From: Desulfuromonas acetexigens
GTDB lineage: Bacteria; Desulfobacterota; Desulfuromonadia; Desulfuromonadales; Trichloromonadaceae
Direction of reading: 5' to 3'
Length of the DNA: 64,000 bases
NCBI RefSeq assembly: GCF_900111775.1
Contig: NZ_FOJJ01000012.1
Coordinates: 1-64,000, forward strand
Under the pieces are notes generated by a model. It did no database searches, was not told the DNA's origin, and saw nothing but the letters and a program-made list of their open reading frames with translations. Both the position numbers and the translations under genes were made by a program. Each line of letters begins with the position of its first letter. The first letter of the stretch is position 1. Below, one piece after another: positions 32,103-41,286 of the stretch.

Positions 32103-32591
32103 CTATATCTTCCAGTTGGGCCGACCGGGGGAGGAGAGGATCACCTCGCCGGTTTTGACCGAGACCGAGACGGTGCGGCTGAAGGTGCCGCCGACATCTT
32201 CGGAACGGGGGCCCAGCCCGTAGGACCAGAGGATTTTCTTGATCGCCAGCAGATTGCGTTTGCCGATGTTGAAGGTGTCGTTATGGTCCATGATGGCGGC
32301 ACCGCCGGCCAGTTTGATGATCAGTCCCTTGCCTTTCGGTTGACAGCCGTGGCGGACCATCTCCTGTAGCAGCAACGGGACGCCGGTGTCCGCAAAGTAG
32401 CCCGGTTTTTCCTTGGCCTTGACCAGGTTGATCTTTGATTCCGGCAGGGCGACATGAACCATTCCCACGGTGCGGGTCTGGGGGTCGAGCAGGACCACCG
32501 CGATGCAAGAGCCCAAAGCGTAGGTCTTGATCTCCGCGTCCGGTTGCTTGCTGGCGCCGAGGTCGCCGATGCCGAGAATCATTTGGCTCAT
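32103..32591 (-). CDS. cheD: Chemoreceptor glutamine deamidase CheD
   Basis: The 162-residue protein shows the CheD signature: YALGSCIAVVLLD with the catalytic Cys, MVHVALPES with the catalytic His, GLIIKLAGGAAIM, and NIGKRNLLAIKKIL. CheD deamidates receptor glutamines and, in species with CheC, links to CheY-P phosphatases. Its ATG overlaps the cheB stop by four bases. CheX rather than CheC proteins are nearby, so its partner is not certain. Confidence 0.94.
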   Translation of the reverse strand: MSQMILGIGDLGASKQPDAEIKTYALGSCIAVVLLDPQTRTVGMVHVALPESKINLVKAKEKPGYFADTGVPLLLQEMVRHGCQPKGKGLIIKLAGGAAIMDHNDTFNIGKRNLLAIKKILWSYGLGPRSEDVGGTFSRTVSVSVKTGEVILSSPGRPNWKI

Positions 32592-33649
32592 GGGGTTCGC
32601 TCCGAAAGGAGCCGGATCGTCGCCGGAGCGATCTCCGGCAGGGGCACCAGGCGTTCGGCGCCGCCCTTCTCATAGGCCACTTTGGGCATGCCGAAGACGA
32701 CCGAGGTCGCCTCGTCCTGAGCCAGGGTGCGCGCTCCGGCCTGGCGCATGGCGAGCATGCCGCCGGAACCGTCCCCGCCCATGCCGGTGAGCATGATGCC
32801 GATGGCGTTTCTCGCCACCTGCTCGGCCACCGAATGCATGAGGACGTCGACGGAAGGACGGTGGCCGCTCACCAGTTCGCCGTCGTCGCAGGTGACCTGG
32901 TAGATCCCCCCCGAGCGGCGCACGCGCATGTGTTTTCCGCCGGGTGCCACCAGCACCCGGCCGGTCATGATCCGGTCGCCGGTCTCCGCTTCCTTGACTT
33001 CCATGGCGCAGAGCTGGTTGAGGCGGTCGGAGAACATCTTGGTGAAACCCGCCGGCATGTGTTGGACGATGACCACCCCTGGCATGTTGCCGGGGAAGCC
33101 GGTGATGACGCTCTTGATCGCCTCGGTGCCGCCGGTGGAGGCGCCGATGGCGATGACCTTGTCCGTCGATTCAGCCAAGGCCTTCACTGGGCGAGCGAGG
33201 CCGCGACCGGGAAGCTGGTCGCGGCGGTTTTTCCAGTGGCTGACATTGACCGTCGAGGCGATCTTGACCTTGGTACGCAGCTCGGCGAGCATGGCGCTGA
33301 GCCCCTGGGCCATGTTCGAGGTCGGTTTGGCGACGAAATCGACGGCCCCGGCCTCCAGGCAGTCGAGGGTAATCTGCTTGCCGGTCTGGGTCAGAGAACT
33401 GACCATCACTACCGGAATCGGATACTGGGGCATGAGCTTGCGCAGGAACTCCAGGCCGTCCATGCGCGGCATTTCCACATCCAGGGTCATTACGTCCGGT
33501 TTGTGCTTGACGATCAGGTCCCGGGCCGAGTAGGGGTCGACCGCCGCCCCGACGATCTCCAGCCCGGGGTCCATCGACAGCCCCTGGGTGAGGATCTGCC
33601 GCACCAGGGCCGAGTCGTCGACGATGAGTACGCGGATTTTACGGGTCAT
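32588..33649 (-). CDS. cheB: Chemotaxis methylesterase CheB
   Basis: The 353-residue protein has an N-terminal receiver (VLIVDDSALVR; VMTLDVEMPRMDG; FVAKPTSN) and a C-terminal methylesterase (IAIGASTGGTEAI with the Ser nucleophile, VVIVQHMPAGFTKMFSDRLN with the His, and GIMLTGMGGDGSGG with the Asp). It removes methyl groups from receptors when CheA phosphorylates it. The ATG at 33649 overlaps the cheR stop; the longer frame to 33736 runs into cheR and is rejected. Confidence 0.96.
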   Translation of the reverse strand: MTRKIRVLIVDDSALVRQILTQGLSMDPGLEIVGAAVDPYSARDLIVKHKPDVMTLDVEMPRMDGLEFLRKLMPQYPIPVVMVSSLTQTGKQITLDCLEAGAVDFVAKPTSNMAQGLSAMLAELRTKVKIASTVNVSHWKNRRDQLPGRGLARPVKALAESTDKVIAIGASTGGTEAIKSVITGFPGNMPGVVIVQHMPAGFTKMFSDRLNQLCAMEVKEAETGDRIMTGRVLVAPGGKHMRVRRSGGIYQVTCDDGELVSGHRPSVDVLMHSVAEQVARNAIGIMLTGMGGDGSGGMLAMRQAGARTLAQDEATSVVFGMPKVAYEKGGAERLVPLPEIAPATIRLLSERTP

Positions 33650-34491
33650 CTTCCAGCCTCTTTCTGATAGGTGGCGGGCATCAGATAGTTGTAGAGGGAC
33701 TGGGAACGGCCGATGGTCTCCGAATGGCCGATGCACAGGTAGCCGCCTGGTTCGGTGAACTGGTGAAACTTGCCGATCAGGGCTTCCCGGGTCGGCTGGT
33801 CAAAATAAATCATCACGTTCCGGCAAAAGATGATGTGAAACGGCTTCTTGAACGGGAACTGGGCGTTCATCAGGTTGAAACGGCGAAAGGTCGCCTCGTT
33901 TTTCAGCCGGTCGATCACCCCCCAGTTGCCGTCGGGCAGACGTTTGAAATACTTGCGGCGCAGGGCTTCGGGGACATCGGCGATGCGCTCCTCGGCGTAG
34001 ACCCCGGCGCGGGCGATGGAGAGCGCCCGGTCGGAGATGTCGGTGGCGAGGATGCCTGCCGACCACTGGCCGTAATTGGCGCCGAAAAATTCCGCCATGA
34101 GCATGAGCAGCATGTACGGTTCTTCGCCGGTGGAACAGCCGGCGCACCAGACCCGCAGATCCCGGCGGTTCTCCTTCTCCAGCCGGGCGACGACGGTCGG
34201 CAGGGCGGTCTCGACGAAGAAGCGGAAATGCTCCTTCTCGCGGTTGAAGAAGGTGTGATTGGTGGAAATCCGGTCGATCAGGTCACTGAGGGCCTTCTCG
34301 CTCTTGTCGTTGAGCAGGTGTTCGTAATATTCCTTGAAGGTCGCAAAGCCCGAGGCGCGGATGATCTTCTGCAGCCGTCCCACCATCAGGGACTTTTTCT
34401 GGTCCGTCAGGTTGATGCCGAAACGCTGATAGATCAGGTCGCGCATCAGTTTGAATTCCTGATCGCTGATTTCCATCAGATAGCCGGACAT
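33646..34491 (-). CDS. cheR: Chemotaxis methyltransferase CheR
   Basis: The 281-residue protein has the CheR N-terminal helical domain (ISDQEFKLMRDLIYQRFGIN) and the SAM-dependent methyltransferase domain (TFFNREKEHFRFF; VWCAGCSTGEEPYMLLML; ILATDISDRALSIAR; IIFCRNVMIYFDQPT). It methylates receptor glutamates for adaptation. The ATG at 34491 has GGGAGAAG before it. It lies between cheW and cheB, overlapping cheB by four bases. Confidence 0.96.
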   Translation of the reverse strand: MSGYLMEISDQEFKLMRDLIYQRFGINLTDQKKSLMVGRLQKIIRASGFATFKEYYEHLLNDKSEKALSDLIDRISTNHTFFNREKEHFRFFVETALPTVVARLEKENRRDLRVWCAGCSTGEEPYMLLMLMAEFFGANYGQWSAGILATDISDRALSIARAGVYAEERIADVPEALRRKYFKRLPDGNWGVIDRLKNEATFRRFNLMNAQFPFKKPFHIIFCRNVMIYFDQPTREALIGKFHQFTEPGGYLCIGHSETIGRSQSLYNYLMPATYQKEAGR

Positions 34492-34535
34492 GAAACTTCT
34501 CCCTTATCCTCTTGCCGCCGGATGCCGGGTGCGGC

Positions 34536-35057
34536 TCAGAAGAGCTCGCCGCCACCGCCGAGCATGGCCAGTTCGTCGCTGTAGAGAAGTTTCTGCACGT
34601 CGAGCAGGATCTTCACCTCGTTGCCGATCTTGCCCATGCCTTGAATGTAACGGGTCGACTCCCGGTTGGTGCGGGGGGGCGGCTCGATTTGCTGGTCGGG
34701 AATATCCGCCACTTCATTGACCTTGTCCACCACCAGTCCGACTTCCTTGTCGTCGATGTTGACGACGATGATGCAGGTGCGGTCGTCGTAATCCCGGGCC
34801 GGCAGGCCGAAGCGGGTGCGCACGTCCATTACCGGCACCACCTTGCCGCGCAGATTGATCACCCCCTTGACGAAGGCGGGCATGTCGGGAACGTCGGTGA
34901 TCTTCTGGATGCCGATGATTTCCGTGACGTAGCGGATCTCGATGCCGTAATCCTCCTTGGCCAGATGGAAGGTCAGGTACATCCCTTTCTGTGAATCCTC
35001 GCTGTCGGTATCTCCGGAGAAATTGAGATTCAGGTTGCTCATCTTGGTTTCGGCCAT
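34536..35057 (-). CDS. cheW: Chemotaxis coupling protein CheW
   Basis: The 173-residue protein has one CheW domain (about 25-165): YLTFHLAKEDYGIEIRYVTE, FVKGVINLRGKVVPVMDVRT, TCIIVVNIDDKEVGLVVDKV and LLDVQKLL. It bridges receptors to CheA. A short polar N-terminal extension (about 24 residues) precedes the domain. It is about 40 bases behind cheA in the operon. Confidence 0.95.
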   Translation of the reverse strand: MAETKMSNLNLNFSGDTDSEDSQKGMYLTFHLAKEDYGIEIRYVTEIIGIQKITDVPDMPAFVKGVINLRGKVVPVMDVRTRFGLPARDYDDRTCIIVVNIDDKEVGLVVDKVNEVADIPDQQIEPPPRTNRESTRYIQGMGKIGNEVKILLDVQKLLYSDELAMLGGGGELF

Positions 35058-35096
35058 GTCGGTATACTCCTGCTTTTTCCACGAATAAAAGGGAGG

Positions 35097-37619
35097 CTAG
35101 ATGCCGAGGGTTTCTTTTCCTTCAAACATATCGACCAGGTGCCCGACGTCGAGGATCAGGCAGACCTCGCCGTCGCCGAGGATGGTGCAGCCGGAGACCC
35201 AGCGCACGTTGCCGATGTAATCGGAGAGGCCTTTGATGACCGTCTGCTGCTGACCGACGATTTCGTCGACAAAGAGGCAGACCCCTTTGTCTTGGTATTC
35301 GAGCAGGATCAGGATGCCGTCGGGCAGGGTGTGCGACTCCGGTTCCTTCTTCAGCACCTCGTGCAGGCGGATGACAGGGAAGAAATTCTCCCGCACCCGG
35401 GCCAGTTCCTGGCCGTCGGGGGTGATGGTGATGGCGCTCTCCTGGGGGCGGAAGGCTTCGCGGATGGCCAGGGTCGGGACGATGCATTTGGTATCGCCGA
35501 CCCGCACCATCATGCCGTCGATAATCCCCAGGGTCAGGGGGATGCGCAGGATCATGCGCGAGCCCTGGCCGGGCTTGCTGGTGACTTCGATCTTGCCCTT
35601 GATCTTTTCGATGTTCTGCTTGACCACGTCCATGCCGACCCCGCGGCCGGAGACGTCGGTGATCTTGTCGGCGGTGGAGAAGCCGGCCTGGAAAATCAGG
35701 TTGTAGATCGCCTTGTCGCTCATGTCCGAGCCGTCGCCGTCGATCAGTCCTTTGCTGATCGCCTTGGACAGGATCTTGTCGCGGTTGAGGCCGCGACCGT
35801 CGTCCTCGATGGTGATCCAGACCTCTCCCTCCTCGTGGCGGGCGGAGAGGCGCACAATCCCCTTTTCCGGCTTGCCGGCGCGAATCCGCTCATCGGGAGG
35901 TTCCAGGCCGTGGTCGAGGGAGTTGCGGATGAGATGCACCAGTGGGTCGGTGATCGTTTCGACCACCGTCTTGTCGACCTCGGTCTCCTCGCCGGAGAGG
36001 ATCAGCTCGACCTTTTTGCCGGCTTTCAGCGAGAGGTCGTGGACCAACCGGATCATGCGCCGGAAGAGGCCGGAAACGGGGATCATGCGGATGGTCATGG
36101 CGATTTCCTGAAGCTCGCGCACCAGCTTGCTCATCTGCTGACCGGCCTTGTGGAAGTTTTCCAGTTCCAGCCCGGCAATGTCGGGATTGTGGATAAGCAT
36201 GTTCTCGGCGATGACCATCTCGCCGATCAGATTGATGAGCTGATCGAGCTTTTCCAGATCGACCCGGATGTCCTGGCGTTGTGCCGCCGCCGATTTGTTT
36301 GCGGCGGCCGGCTTGGCCGGGGCCGTCGGCGTGGAGCTGGCGGCAGGCGCCTTGGGCGGAGGCGGCGGCGTTTTGGGCGCCGCCGGGGCGGGCGCCGGTT
36401 TCGGTTCCGCTTTGGCCGGCGAGGGAGGCGTCGGCGCTGGCGCGGCAGCGGGGGGTGGTTCCGGCGGTGCCGGTGCCGTTTCCGGTGTCGGCGCGGGGGA
36501 CGCTTCTGCGGTCGGCACGTCCGGGGCGGCCGGGGGAGTCATCAGGGTGTCGAGCTGCCGCTGCTGCGCCGCCAAGGTGGCGATGGTGCCGGTGCCACCG
36601 TTGGTGACGTCGGCGACCGCCGCGCGCAGGGAGTCGAGACAGTCGAGGAGGATTTCCGCCGGATTGCCGTCAGCGAGTGCCTTGCCCGACTTGACCAGGT
36701 CGAGGACCGATTCCATCTGATGGCTGAGGCGCTCCAGGTCGGCGTAGCCGAAAAAACCGCAATTCCCCTTGAAACTGTGGATGTTGCGGAAGAGGGACGC
36801 CACTACCTCGGCGCTCGGTTTCTCTTCGGTCCATTGCAGCAACCCCTGCTCAGCGCTCTGCAACAGCTCGTCCGCTTCCTGGGCGAACCGTTCCACCATC
36901 TCCGAGGTGATTTCCAGTTCGAAGCTGCTATCGGCGGCAATCTTCTTGTTCGGCGCGGTGGCAGGTCCCGCCTCCGGGGCGGGCGCCGGTTCTGCCGCGG
37001 CCGCGACGGCGCCGAGGCGGATGCGTTCCTGGGCCAGGTCCGTCGCCTGGATCAGGCGGCTCTTCATGTCTTCGGCGACAGCCTCCAGTCCCTGGTCGGT
37101 GTATTCCCGCTCGACCAGGTCGAGGGCTTCCTTGGCGAAGTCGCAGGACTGGCAGAGGAGCTCGACGTGGGAGGAATCCATCATGATCTTGCCGGCGCGG
37201 ACCAGATCAAGCAGGCTCTCGGCAGCGTGGGCCATCCCCGACAGATTGGTCAGGTCAAGAAAGCCGGCGCTCCCCTTCATCGAATGGAAAAGCCGAAAGA
37301 TGGCGTTAATGGTGTCGACGTTGCCGTTGATGCGCTGGAAGACCGGGCAGTTCTTGCATTCCTGTTCCGAGTTGGCATGGGGGCAGGTCTGCTTGCCGTC
37401 GCCGATGTAGCCCATGTCGAGCCAGCAGGGAAAGTCCGGCGAATGCCCATGGCGAAGACAGTCGGTCTGCTGACAACCGAGGATTTCCCAACAGTTGCCC
37501 GGCTGGCAGCTTTGCCCCAGTTCGATGATGATGGGCTCCAACTGGTCGATCATGTCACGACTTTCCTGGACGAATTCCAGGATGATCTCGATTTGGTCGC
37601 TGGAAATATCGTTGCTCAT
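35097..37619 (-). CDS. cheA: Chemotaxis kinase CheA with two Hpt domains and a two-CW cysteine insert
   Basis: The 840-residue kinase has Hpt1 (about 5-190, phospho-His112 in FRLFHSMKGSAGF), Hpt2 (about 235-340, His281 in LFRNIHSFKGNCGFFG), a long Pro/Ala linker (about 360-470), a dimerisation domain, an ATPase (LIRNSLDHGLEPPDER; DDGRGLNRDKI; GRGVGMDVV) and a CheW-like C-terminus. Hpt1 is interrupted at about 38-97 by a cysteine-rich module: CQPGNCWEILGCQQTDC, FPCWLDMG, CPHANSEQECKNCPVF. This matches the two-CW pattern seen in other deltaproteobacterial signalling proteins and may bind metal. The ATG at 37619 is chosen (AGAGGTG upstream); a longer frame to 37724 lacks support. It leads the operon. 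Confidence 0.93.
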   Translation of the reverse strand: MSNDISSDQIEIILEFVQESRDMIDQLEPIIIELGQSCQPGNCWEILGCQQTDCLRHGHSPDFPCWLDMGYIGDGKQTCPHANSEQECKNCPVFQRINGNVDTINAIFRLFHSMKGSAGFLDLTNLSGMAHAAESLLDLVRAGKIMMDSSHVELLCQSCDFAKEALDLVEREYTDQGLEAVAEDMKSRLIQATDLAQERIRLGAVAAAAEPAPAPEAGPATAPNKKIAADSSFELEITSEMVERFAQEADELLQSAEQGLLQWTEEKPSAEVVASLFRNIHSFKGNCGFFGYADLERLSHQMESVLDLVKSGKALADGNPAEILLDCLDSLRAAVADVTNGGTGTIATLAAQQRQLDTLMTPPAAPDVPTAEASPAPTPETAPAPPEPPPAAAPAPTPPSPAKAEPKPAPAPAAPKTPPPPPKAPAASSTPTAPAKPAAANKSAAAQRQDIRVDLEKLDQLINLIGEMVIAENMLIHNPDIAGLELENFHKAGQQMSKLVRELQEIAMTIRMIPVSGLFRRMIRLVHDLSLKAGKKVELILSGEETEVDKTVVETITDPLVHLIRNSLDHGLEPPDERIRAGKPEKGIVRLSARHEEGEVWITIEDDGRGLNRDKILSKAISKGLIDGDGSDMSDKAIYNLIFQAGFSTADKITDVSGRGVGMDVVKQNIEKIKGKIEVTSKPGQGSRMILRIPLTLGIIDGMMVRVGDTKCIVPTLAIREAFRPQESAITITPDGQELARVRENFFPVIRLHEVLKKEPESHTLPDGILILLEYQDKGVCLFVDEIVGQQQTVIKGLSDYIGNVRWVSGCTILGDGEVCLILDVGHLVDMFEGKETLGI

Positions 37620-37970
37620 GAACACCTCTGTGCGCCCTGAGGGGGTGACCCGACGGAGGGACGAGTTTGGGGACGAAAATGCCGCTTCCTTGCCTATACA
37701 AATTTCGCACCACTTTTTTTTCAAGACGCGCCGATTTGTCCGGTTGCGCGATTCAATCCAGTGAAAATAGATAGATAGGTGTTTTAGGCGACGCCGGCAC
37801 GGAGTTTTTCGTCGAGGTTTCTGTCAAAAAGCCGGTTTTGCGGTGTCGTGCATTCGACGTTTCTGGTTTTTACCCGGAACCCGCAGAGGCTCTTCGTCAT
37901 TTGACCGGTTTCCTTTGGCACATAATTGGCAAGTTTCAACGGCGGATGAAAATCGTCTTTCGGAGGTCCT
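37620..37970. other. Divergent intergenic region between cheA and the flagellar cluster
   Basis: About 350 bases. The rightward sigma-54 promoter at 37916-37930 is listed separately. The leftward cheA promoter must lie here, but no sigma-54 or sigma-28 match on the minus strand was convincing. A run of eight T (near 37713-37721) and an AT-rich patch near 37760 are visible; no gene is supported. Confidence 0.4.
37916..37930 (+). promoter_or_regulatory. Sigma-54 promoter of the flagellar cluster
   Basis: TGGCACA-TAAT-TGGC matches -24/-12 with correct GG-GC spacing and one changed base in the -12 element. Transcription should start near 37942, about 29 bases before the TTG start of the TPR gene. 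Confidence 0.68.
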
Positions 37971-40382
37971 TTGCGTATCCTGATCACGACCTTGATTTTG
38001 CTGTCGGTTCTCGCCTGCCCGGTGGCGGCGGCGACGCCGACCCAGTTGCTTCGCATCGACAAGGCGGAGGAAACCACCTCCACCCGCCTGAGCCTGGACT
38101 TTTCCGCCCTGCCCGAGCATCGGCTCGAAGTTTCCGGACAGCGGGTCGACCTCTTTTTGAGCGATACGGAAGCCGCCTCTTTGCCTGCCCCGCCGGAGGA
38201 TGGCAAGGTTTTAAAAGTGCTGCTGGCCCGACAGGGACGGCTCTTGATGGTCTCCTTTCTGCTGCGCACGGCCCCGGCCAGTGTCAAAGTCTTGACTGAT
38301 CCCGGAAATCGTCGGTTGCTGCTCCATCTCGACTGGGGGAGTGGTCGTGCGCCGGCACGCCTGGCCATCTCCCGCAACCCACCCCGGCTAGCCTCGCTGA
38401 AGGGCGGGCAGGTGGTGAAGAATATTCTTGAAGGGGAGGATTTTTCCGCCTCCTGGCGCCGTTTCTGCGAAGAGTACGAAACGCCCCTGGGGGTTGCTGC
38501 GCCGGTACGCTATTCTCTGCCCCCCCTGCCGCTGCTCGTTTTCAGCCCGGCCACCACCGGCGCCGTCGGTGCGCGCCTGGCCGAAGGGGTCGAGGCGCTG
38601 AGCAGCGGCAGTTGGATCCGGGCGCTGAGGCTCTTCGACGGGGTGCCGCCCAGGGAGCTTACGGGGGTGGATCGCGAAGCCCACGCCCTGCTGCACGGAG
38701 AAACTCTGCTGCGTCTCGGCGAGACCGGGCGCGCCCAGACCGTTCTCGACAACTTCCTGAACGCCTTTCCCGACTCGGCCCTGCGCAGTCGCGCACTCTA
38801 TCTGTTCGGCTACCTGCGGGCACTGCGGGGGGAACCCTACGATTCCGGTTTTCTCCTCGGCAACCTGCAGGAAACGGCCAAGGATGCCGTTTACTATCGG
38901 CAGCTGGGGCTGTTGCTGCGAGCCGAGGTTGAACTCGCCACCGAGCGGCCCAAAGCGGCGTTGGCGACCCTCGATCAGGAGCAACTGGCCGCGCAGCTTG
39001 TCCCCTACGGCGGACGCAGCCGCGCCGACGCCCTCTTCGACCTGGGCGACACGGCGGCGGCCCTCGAACAGTATCGGGCGCTGAATCCCCAGATCAAGGC
39101 CTGGGGCGCATTCCCGCAATCGCTGGCGCGTCTGGCCGAGGCCTGTTACCGCCAGGGGGATTTCGCCGCCGCCGTCGCCCGCTACGCCGAACTGGCCCAG
39201 GTTGCCGGCACGCCCGCCGCCAGGAATCTCGCCGCCTTCGGACACGCCCGTGCCCTCATTCGCAGCGGCCGGGTCGATGCCGGGATGTCGCAGCTGCGGA
39301 CCCTGGCCGCCGGATCGGAGGAGGATGAGGCGGCGCAACGGGCGCGTTTGCTCATCCTCGACCAGGAAGTCCTCGCCGCTCCGGCCGAAAAAGGCTTCAT
39401 GAAAGTTCTCAGCTATCAGCAGCTGGGCGTCACCGCCGTCCGTCGCGAACTGCGCGAGGAGGCGGCTTTCAAGCATGTGTTGCTGGCCGCCCTGCAGAAT
39501 GTCGATCGCACCACCCTCGGTTTTCTCGAAGAGTTCATCCGTCAGCATCGCCAGGGGCGCTTTCAGGATTTCTCCCAGGCGCTGCTCAACGAACTGCTGC
39601 CGCAGGTCATCCGCCAGACGGTGGGACGGCAGGACTACTTCGGCGCCCTGGTGCTGGTGGAAAAGTACCGGGATCATTTGGTGGCGCTCGGCACCGGCAG
39701 CGAACTGCTGCTTGATCTCGGCAGCGCCCTGCGCAGCCTGGGCTTGCTCGATAAGGCTGCCGACGTCTATTTCTTCATGCTCGACGCCTACCGGGGGGAG
39801 GCGGGGGAGGAGCCTTTCTACGCCCCGTTGCTGGAGGTTTTGTCGGCCAAAGAAGATCACCGGTTGGTCATCGAGTACGCCGACCGCTATCTGGAACATT
39901 TCCCCAAGGGGGAACAGGTGCAATCGGCGCTGAGCCACAAATTGCGGGCGCTGACGGCGCAAAAGGATTATCCCGCGGCTGCCAAAATTTTGACATCCAC
40001 TGAGCTGAAACGCACGCCCGAGCTCGATCTGCTTGCCGGAACGGTCTTCTGGGAGGTGGCGGACATGGATCGGGCGGCCGAATCCCTGGCCCGGGTCTTG
40101 ACCGATCCCGCAGTCCGGGCAGAACATCCCCAGCAGCTGCTGCGCTGGGCCGAGGCCGAGTTCAAGCGCAAGCGCTTTGATGCGGCCCTGCCCCTTTACC
40201 GCGAGCTGGAAGGGGTCGCCGGCCTGGCCGATCAGGCCCGTTACCGGCAAGGGCAGATTCTTCTCGCCACCGGTCGTCGGGGGGAAGCCCTTAAGTTATT
40301 TACCGATCTGGCCGAAAAGGGGGAAGCTCCCCAGTGGCGTCAGGCCGCTTCGGGCGCGTTGTTTGCAGAGACACCCCGGTAG
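37971..40382 (+). CDS. Secreted TPR-repeat protein leading the flagellar operon
   Basis: The 803-residue protein starts with a signal peptide (MRILITTLILLSVLACPVAA), then an AMIN-like beta region (about 25-130: RLSLDFSALPEHRLEVSGQR), then many TPR-like helical repeats (about 195-800, for example ALGSGSWIRAL-type units, CYRQGDFAAAVARYAELAQV and YRQGQILLATGRRGEALKLF). The start is TTG at 37971, with CGGAGGTCC just before it; no nearby ATG fits the signal peptide. It is likely a periplasmic scaffold for flagellum or envelope assembly; that is inference from position ahead of flgB, behind the sigma-54 site. Confidence 0.8.
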   Translation: MRILITTLILLSVLACPVAAATPTQLLRIDKAEETTSTRLSLDFSALPEHRLEVSGQRVDLFLSDTEAASLPAPPEDGKVLKVLLARQGRLLMVSFLLRTAPASVKVLTDPGNRRLLLHLDWGSGRAPARLAISRNPPRLASLKGGQVVKNILEGEDFSASWRRFCEEYETPLGVAAPVRYSLPPLPLLVFSPATTGAVGARLAEGVEALSSGSWIRALRLFDGVPPRELTGVDREAHALLHGETLLRLGETGRAQTVLDNFLNAFPDSALRSRALYLFGYLRALRGEPYDSGFLLGNLQETAKDAVYYRQLGLLLRAEVELATERPKAALATLDQEQLAAQLVPYGGRSRADALFDLGDTAAALEQYRALNPQIKAWGAFPQSLARLAEACYRQGDFAAAVARYAELAQVAGTPAARNLAAFGHARALIRSGRVDAGMSQLRTLAAGSEEDEAAQRARLLILDQEVLAAPAEKGFMKVLSYQQLGVTAVRRELREEAAFKHVLLAALQNVDRTTLGFLEEFIRQHRQGRFQDFSQALLNELLPQVIRQTVGRQDYFGALVLVEKYRDHLVALGTGSELLLDLGSALRSLGLLDKAADVYFFMLDAYRGEAGEEPFYAPLLEVLSAKEDHRLVIEYADRYLEHFPKGEQVQSALSHKLRALTAQKDYPAAAKILTSTELKRTPELDLLAGTVFWEVADMDRAAESLARVLTDPAVRAEHPQQLLRWAEAEFKRKRFDAALPLYRELEGVAGLADQARYRQGQILLATGRRGEALKLFTDLAEKGEAPQWRQAASGALFAETPR

Positions 40383-40427
40383 CGGGATTATTCGTCCGCC
40401 GCTCTGCGCGGTAAAGGAATCCAGATC

Positions 40428-40841
40428 ATGCCGAAGTTGGAACTTTTCGATCAGTCGATCCGTTTGCTGGAAAAGACCCTGGATATGCGCCAGCGCAACC
40501 AGGAGATCATCTCCTCGAACATCGCCAACGCCGAGACCCCCGGCTATACACCTTCGCGCCTGGAGTTCGAAGAGCAGCTGCGTCAGGCCCTCAAGCCTCT
40601 TCCCGGCGCGGCGGCGGCGACCCATCCGGCCCATTTCCCCATCGGCACCGGCGATCTCTCCGGGGTGCGGGGGAGGGTCATCCGCGAACCGGATACCCTC
40701 GGTTTCGGCGACGGCAACGGCGTCAATCTGGAACGGGAGATGATCGCCATGGCGGAAAACCAGCTGCTTTACGAAACCGCCACCCAGGTCATCAGCAAGA
40801 AACTCGGCCTGCTCAAATATGTGGCCCAAGACGGCCGTTAA
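40428..40841 (+). CDS. flgB: Flagellar proximal rod protein FlgB
   Basis: The 137-residue protein has the N-terminal rod motif NQEIISSNIANAETPGYTPS (SxNxANxxTPGY) and the C-terminal rod helix LEREMIAMAENQLLYETATQ. FlgB forms the rod part nearest the MS ring. It is exported by the flagellar system, so it has no signal peptide. The ATG at 40428 has AAAGGAATC upstream. flgC follows by about ten bases. Confidence 0.95.
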   Translation: MPKLELFDQSIRLLEKTLDMRQRNQEIISSNIANAETPGYTPSRLEFEEQLRQALKPLPGAAAATHPAHFPIGTGDLSGVRGRVIREPDTLGFGDGNGVNLEREMIAMAENQLLYETATQVISKKLGLLKYVAQDGR

Positions 40842-40851
40842 GGAGGACTAA

Positions 40852-41283
40852 ATGGATATCTTCGACGCGCTCAAAATAAGTTCCTCGGCGCTGGCGGCGC
40901 AACAGGTCCGCCTCAATACCATCAGCTCCAACCTGGCCAATATCGAAACGACCCGCACCCCCGACGGTGGCCCCTATCGCAAGCGGGAAGTCGTCTTTCG
41001 CTCCACCGAGAGCCCTTTCGCGAAAAAGTTGGAACAAAGCTTGAAAGGAGCGGTACAGGGGGTAGAGGTCGCCGCCATTCAGATCAACAACGCTCCTCCT
41101 CGGGTCATTTACGATCCCTCCCATCCCGACGCCGACGAGGCGGGGCAGGTGCTGCTTCCCAACGTCAACCTGCTCGACGAGATGGTCGATATGACCAGCG
41201 CCACCCGCGCCTACGAAGCGAACGTCACGGCGATCAAGGCGACCAAACGAATGGCCCTCAAGGCCCTTGAAATAGGACGATAA
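40852..41283 (+). CDS. flgC: Flagellar proximal rod protein FlgC
   Basis: The 143-residue protein has MDIFDALKISSSALAAQQVR, the rod motif NTISSNLANIETTRTPDGGP and C-terminal VDMTSATRAYEANVTAIKAT, typical for FlgC. It builds the proximal rod with FlgB and FlgF. AAGGAGG precedes the ATG. It is followed by fliE after three bases. Confidence 0.96.
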   Translation: MDIFDALKISSSALAAQQVRLNTISSNLANIETTRTPDGGPYRKREVVFRSTESPFAKKLEQSLKGAVQGVEVAAIQINNAPPRVIYDPSHPDADEAGQVLLPNVNLLDEMVDMTSATRAYEANVTAIKATKRMALKALEIGR

Positions 41284-41286
41284 ATC

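Noticed and set aside
35139-37640. An 833-residue rightward frame over cheA
   Set aside because: Antisense shadow of a well-supported CheA; includes low-complexity Gly/Arg runs opposite the Pro/Ala linker.
37784-38377. A 197-residue leftward frame across the flgB-side promoter
   Set aside because: It overlaps the sigma-54 promoter and the TPR gene start on the other strand and shows no family pattern.
38388-40250. A 620-residue leftward frame over the TPR gene
   Set aside because: Antisense shadow; the rightward frame has signal peptide, ribosome binding site and repeats.
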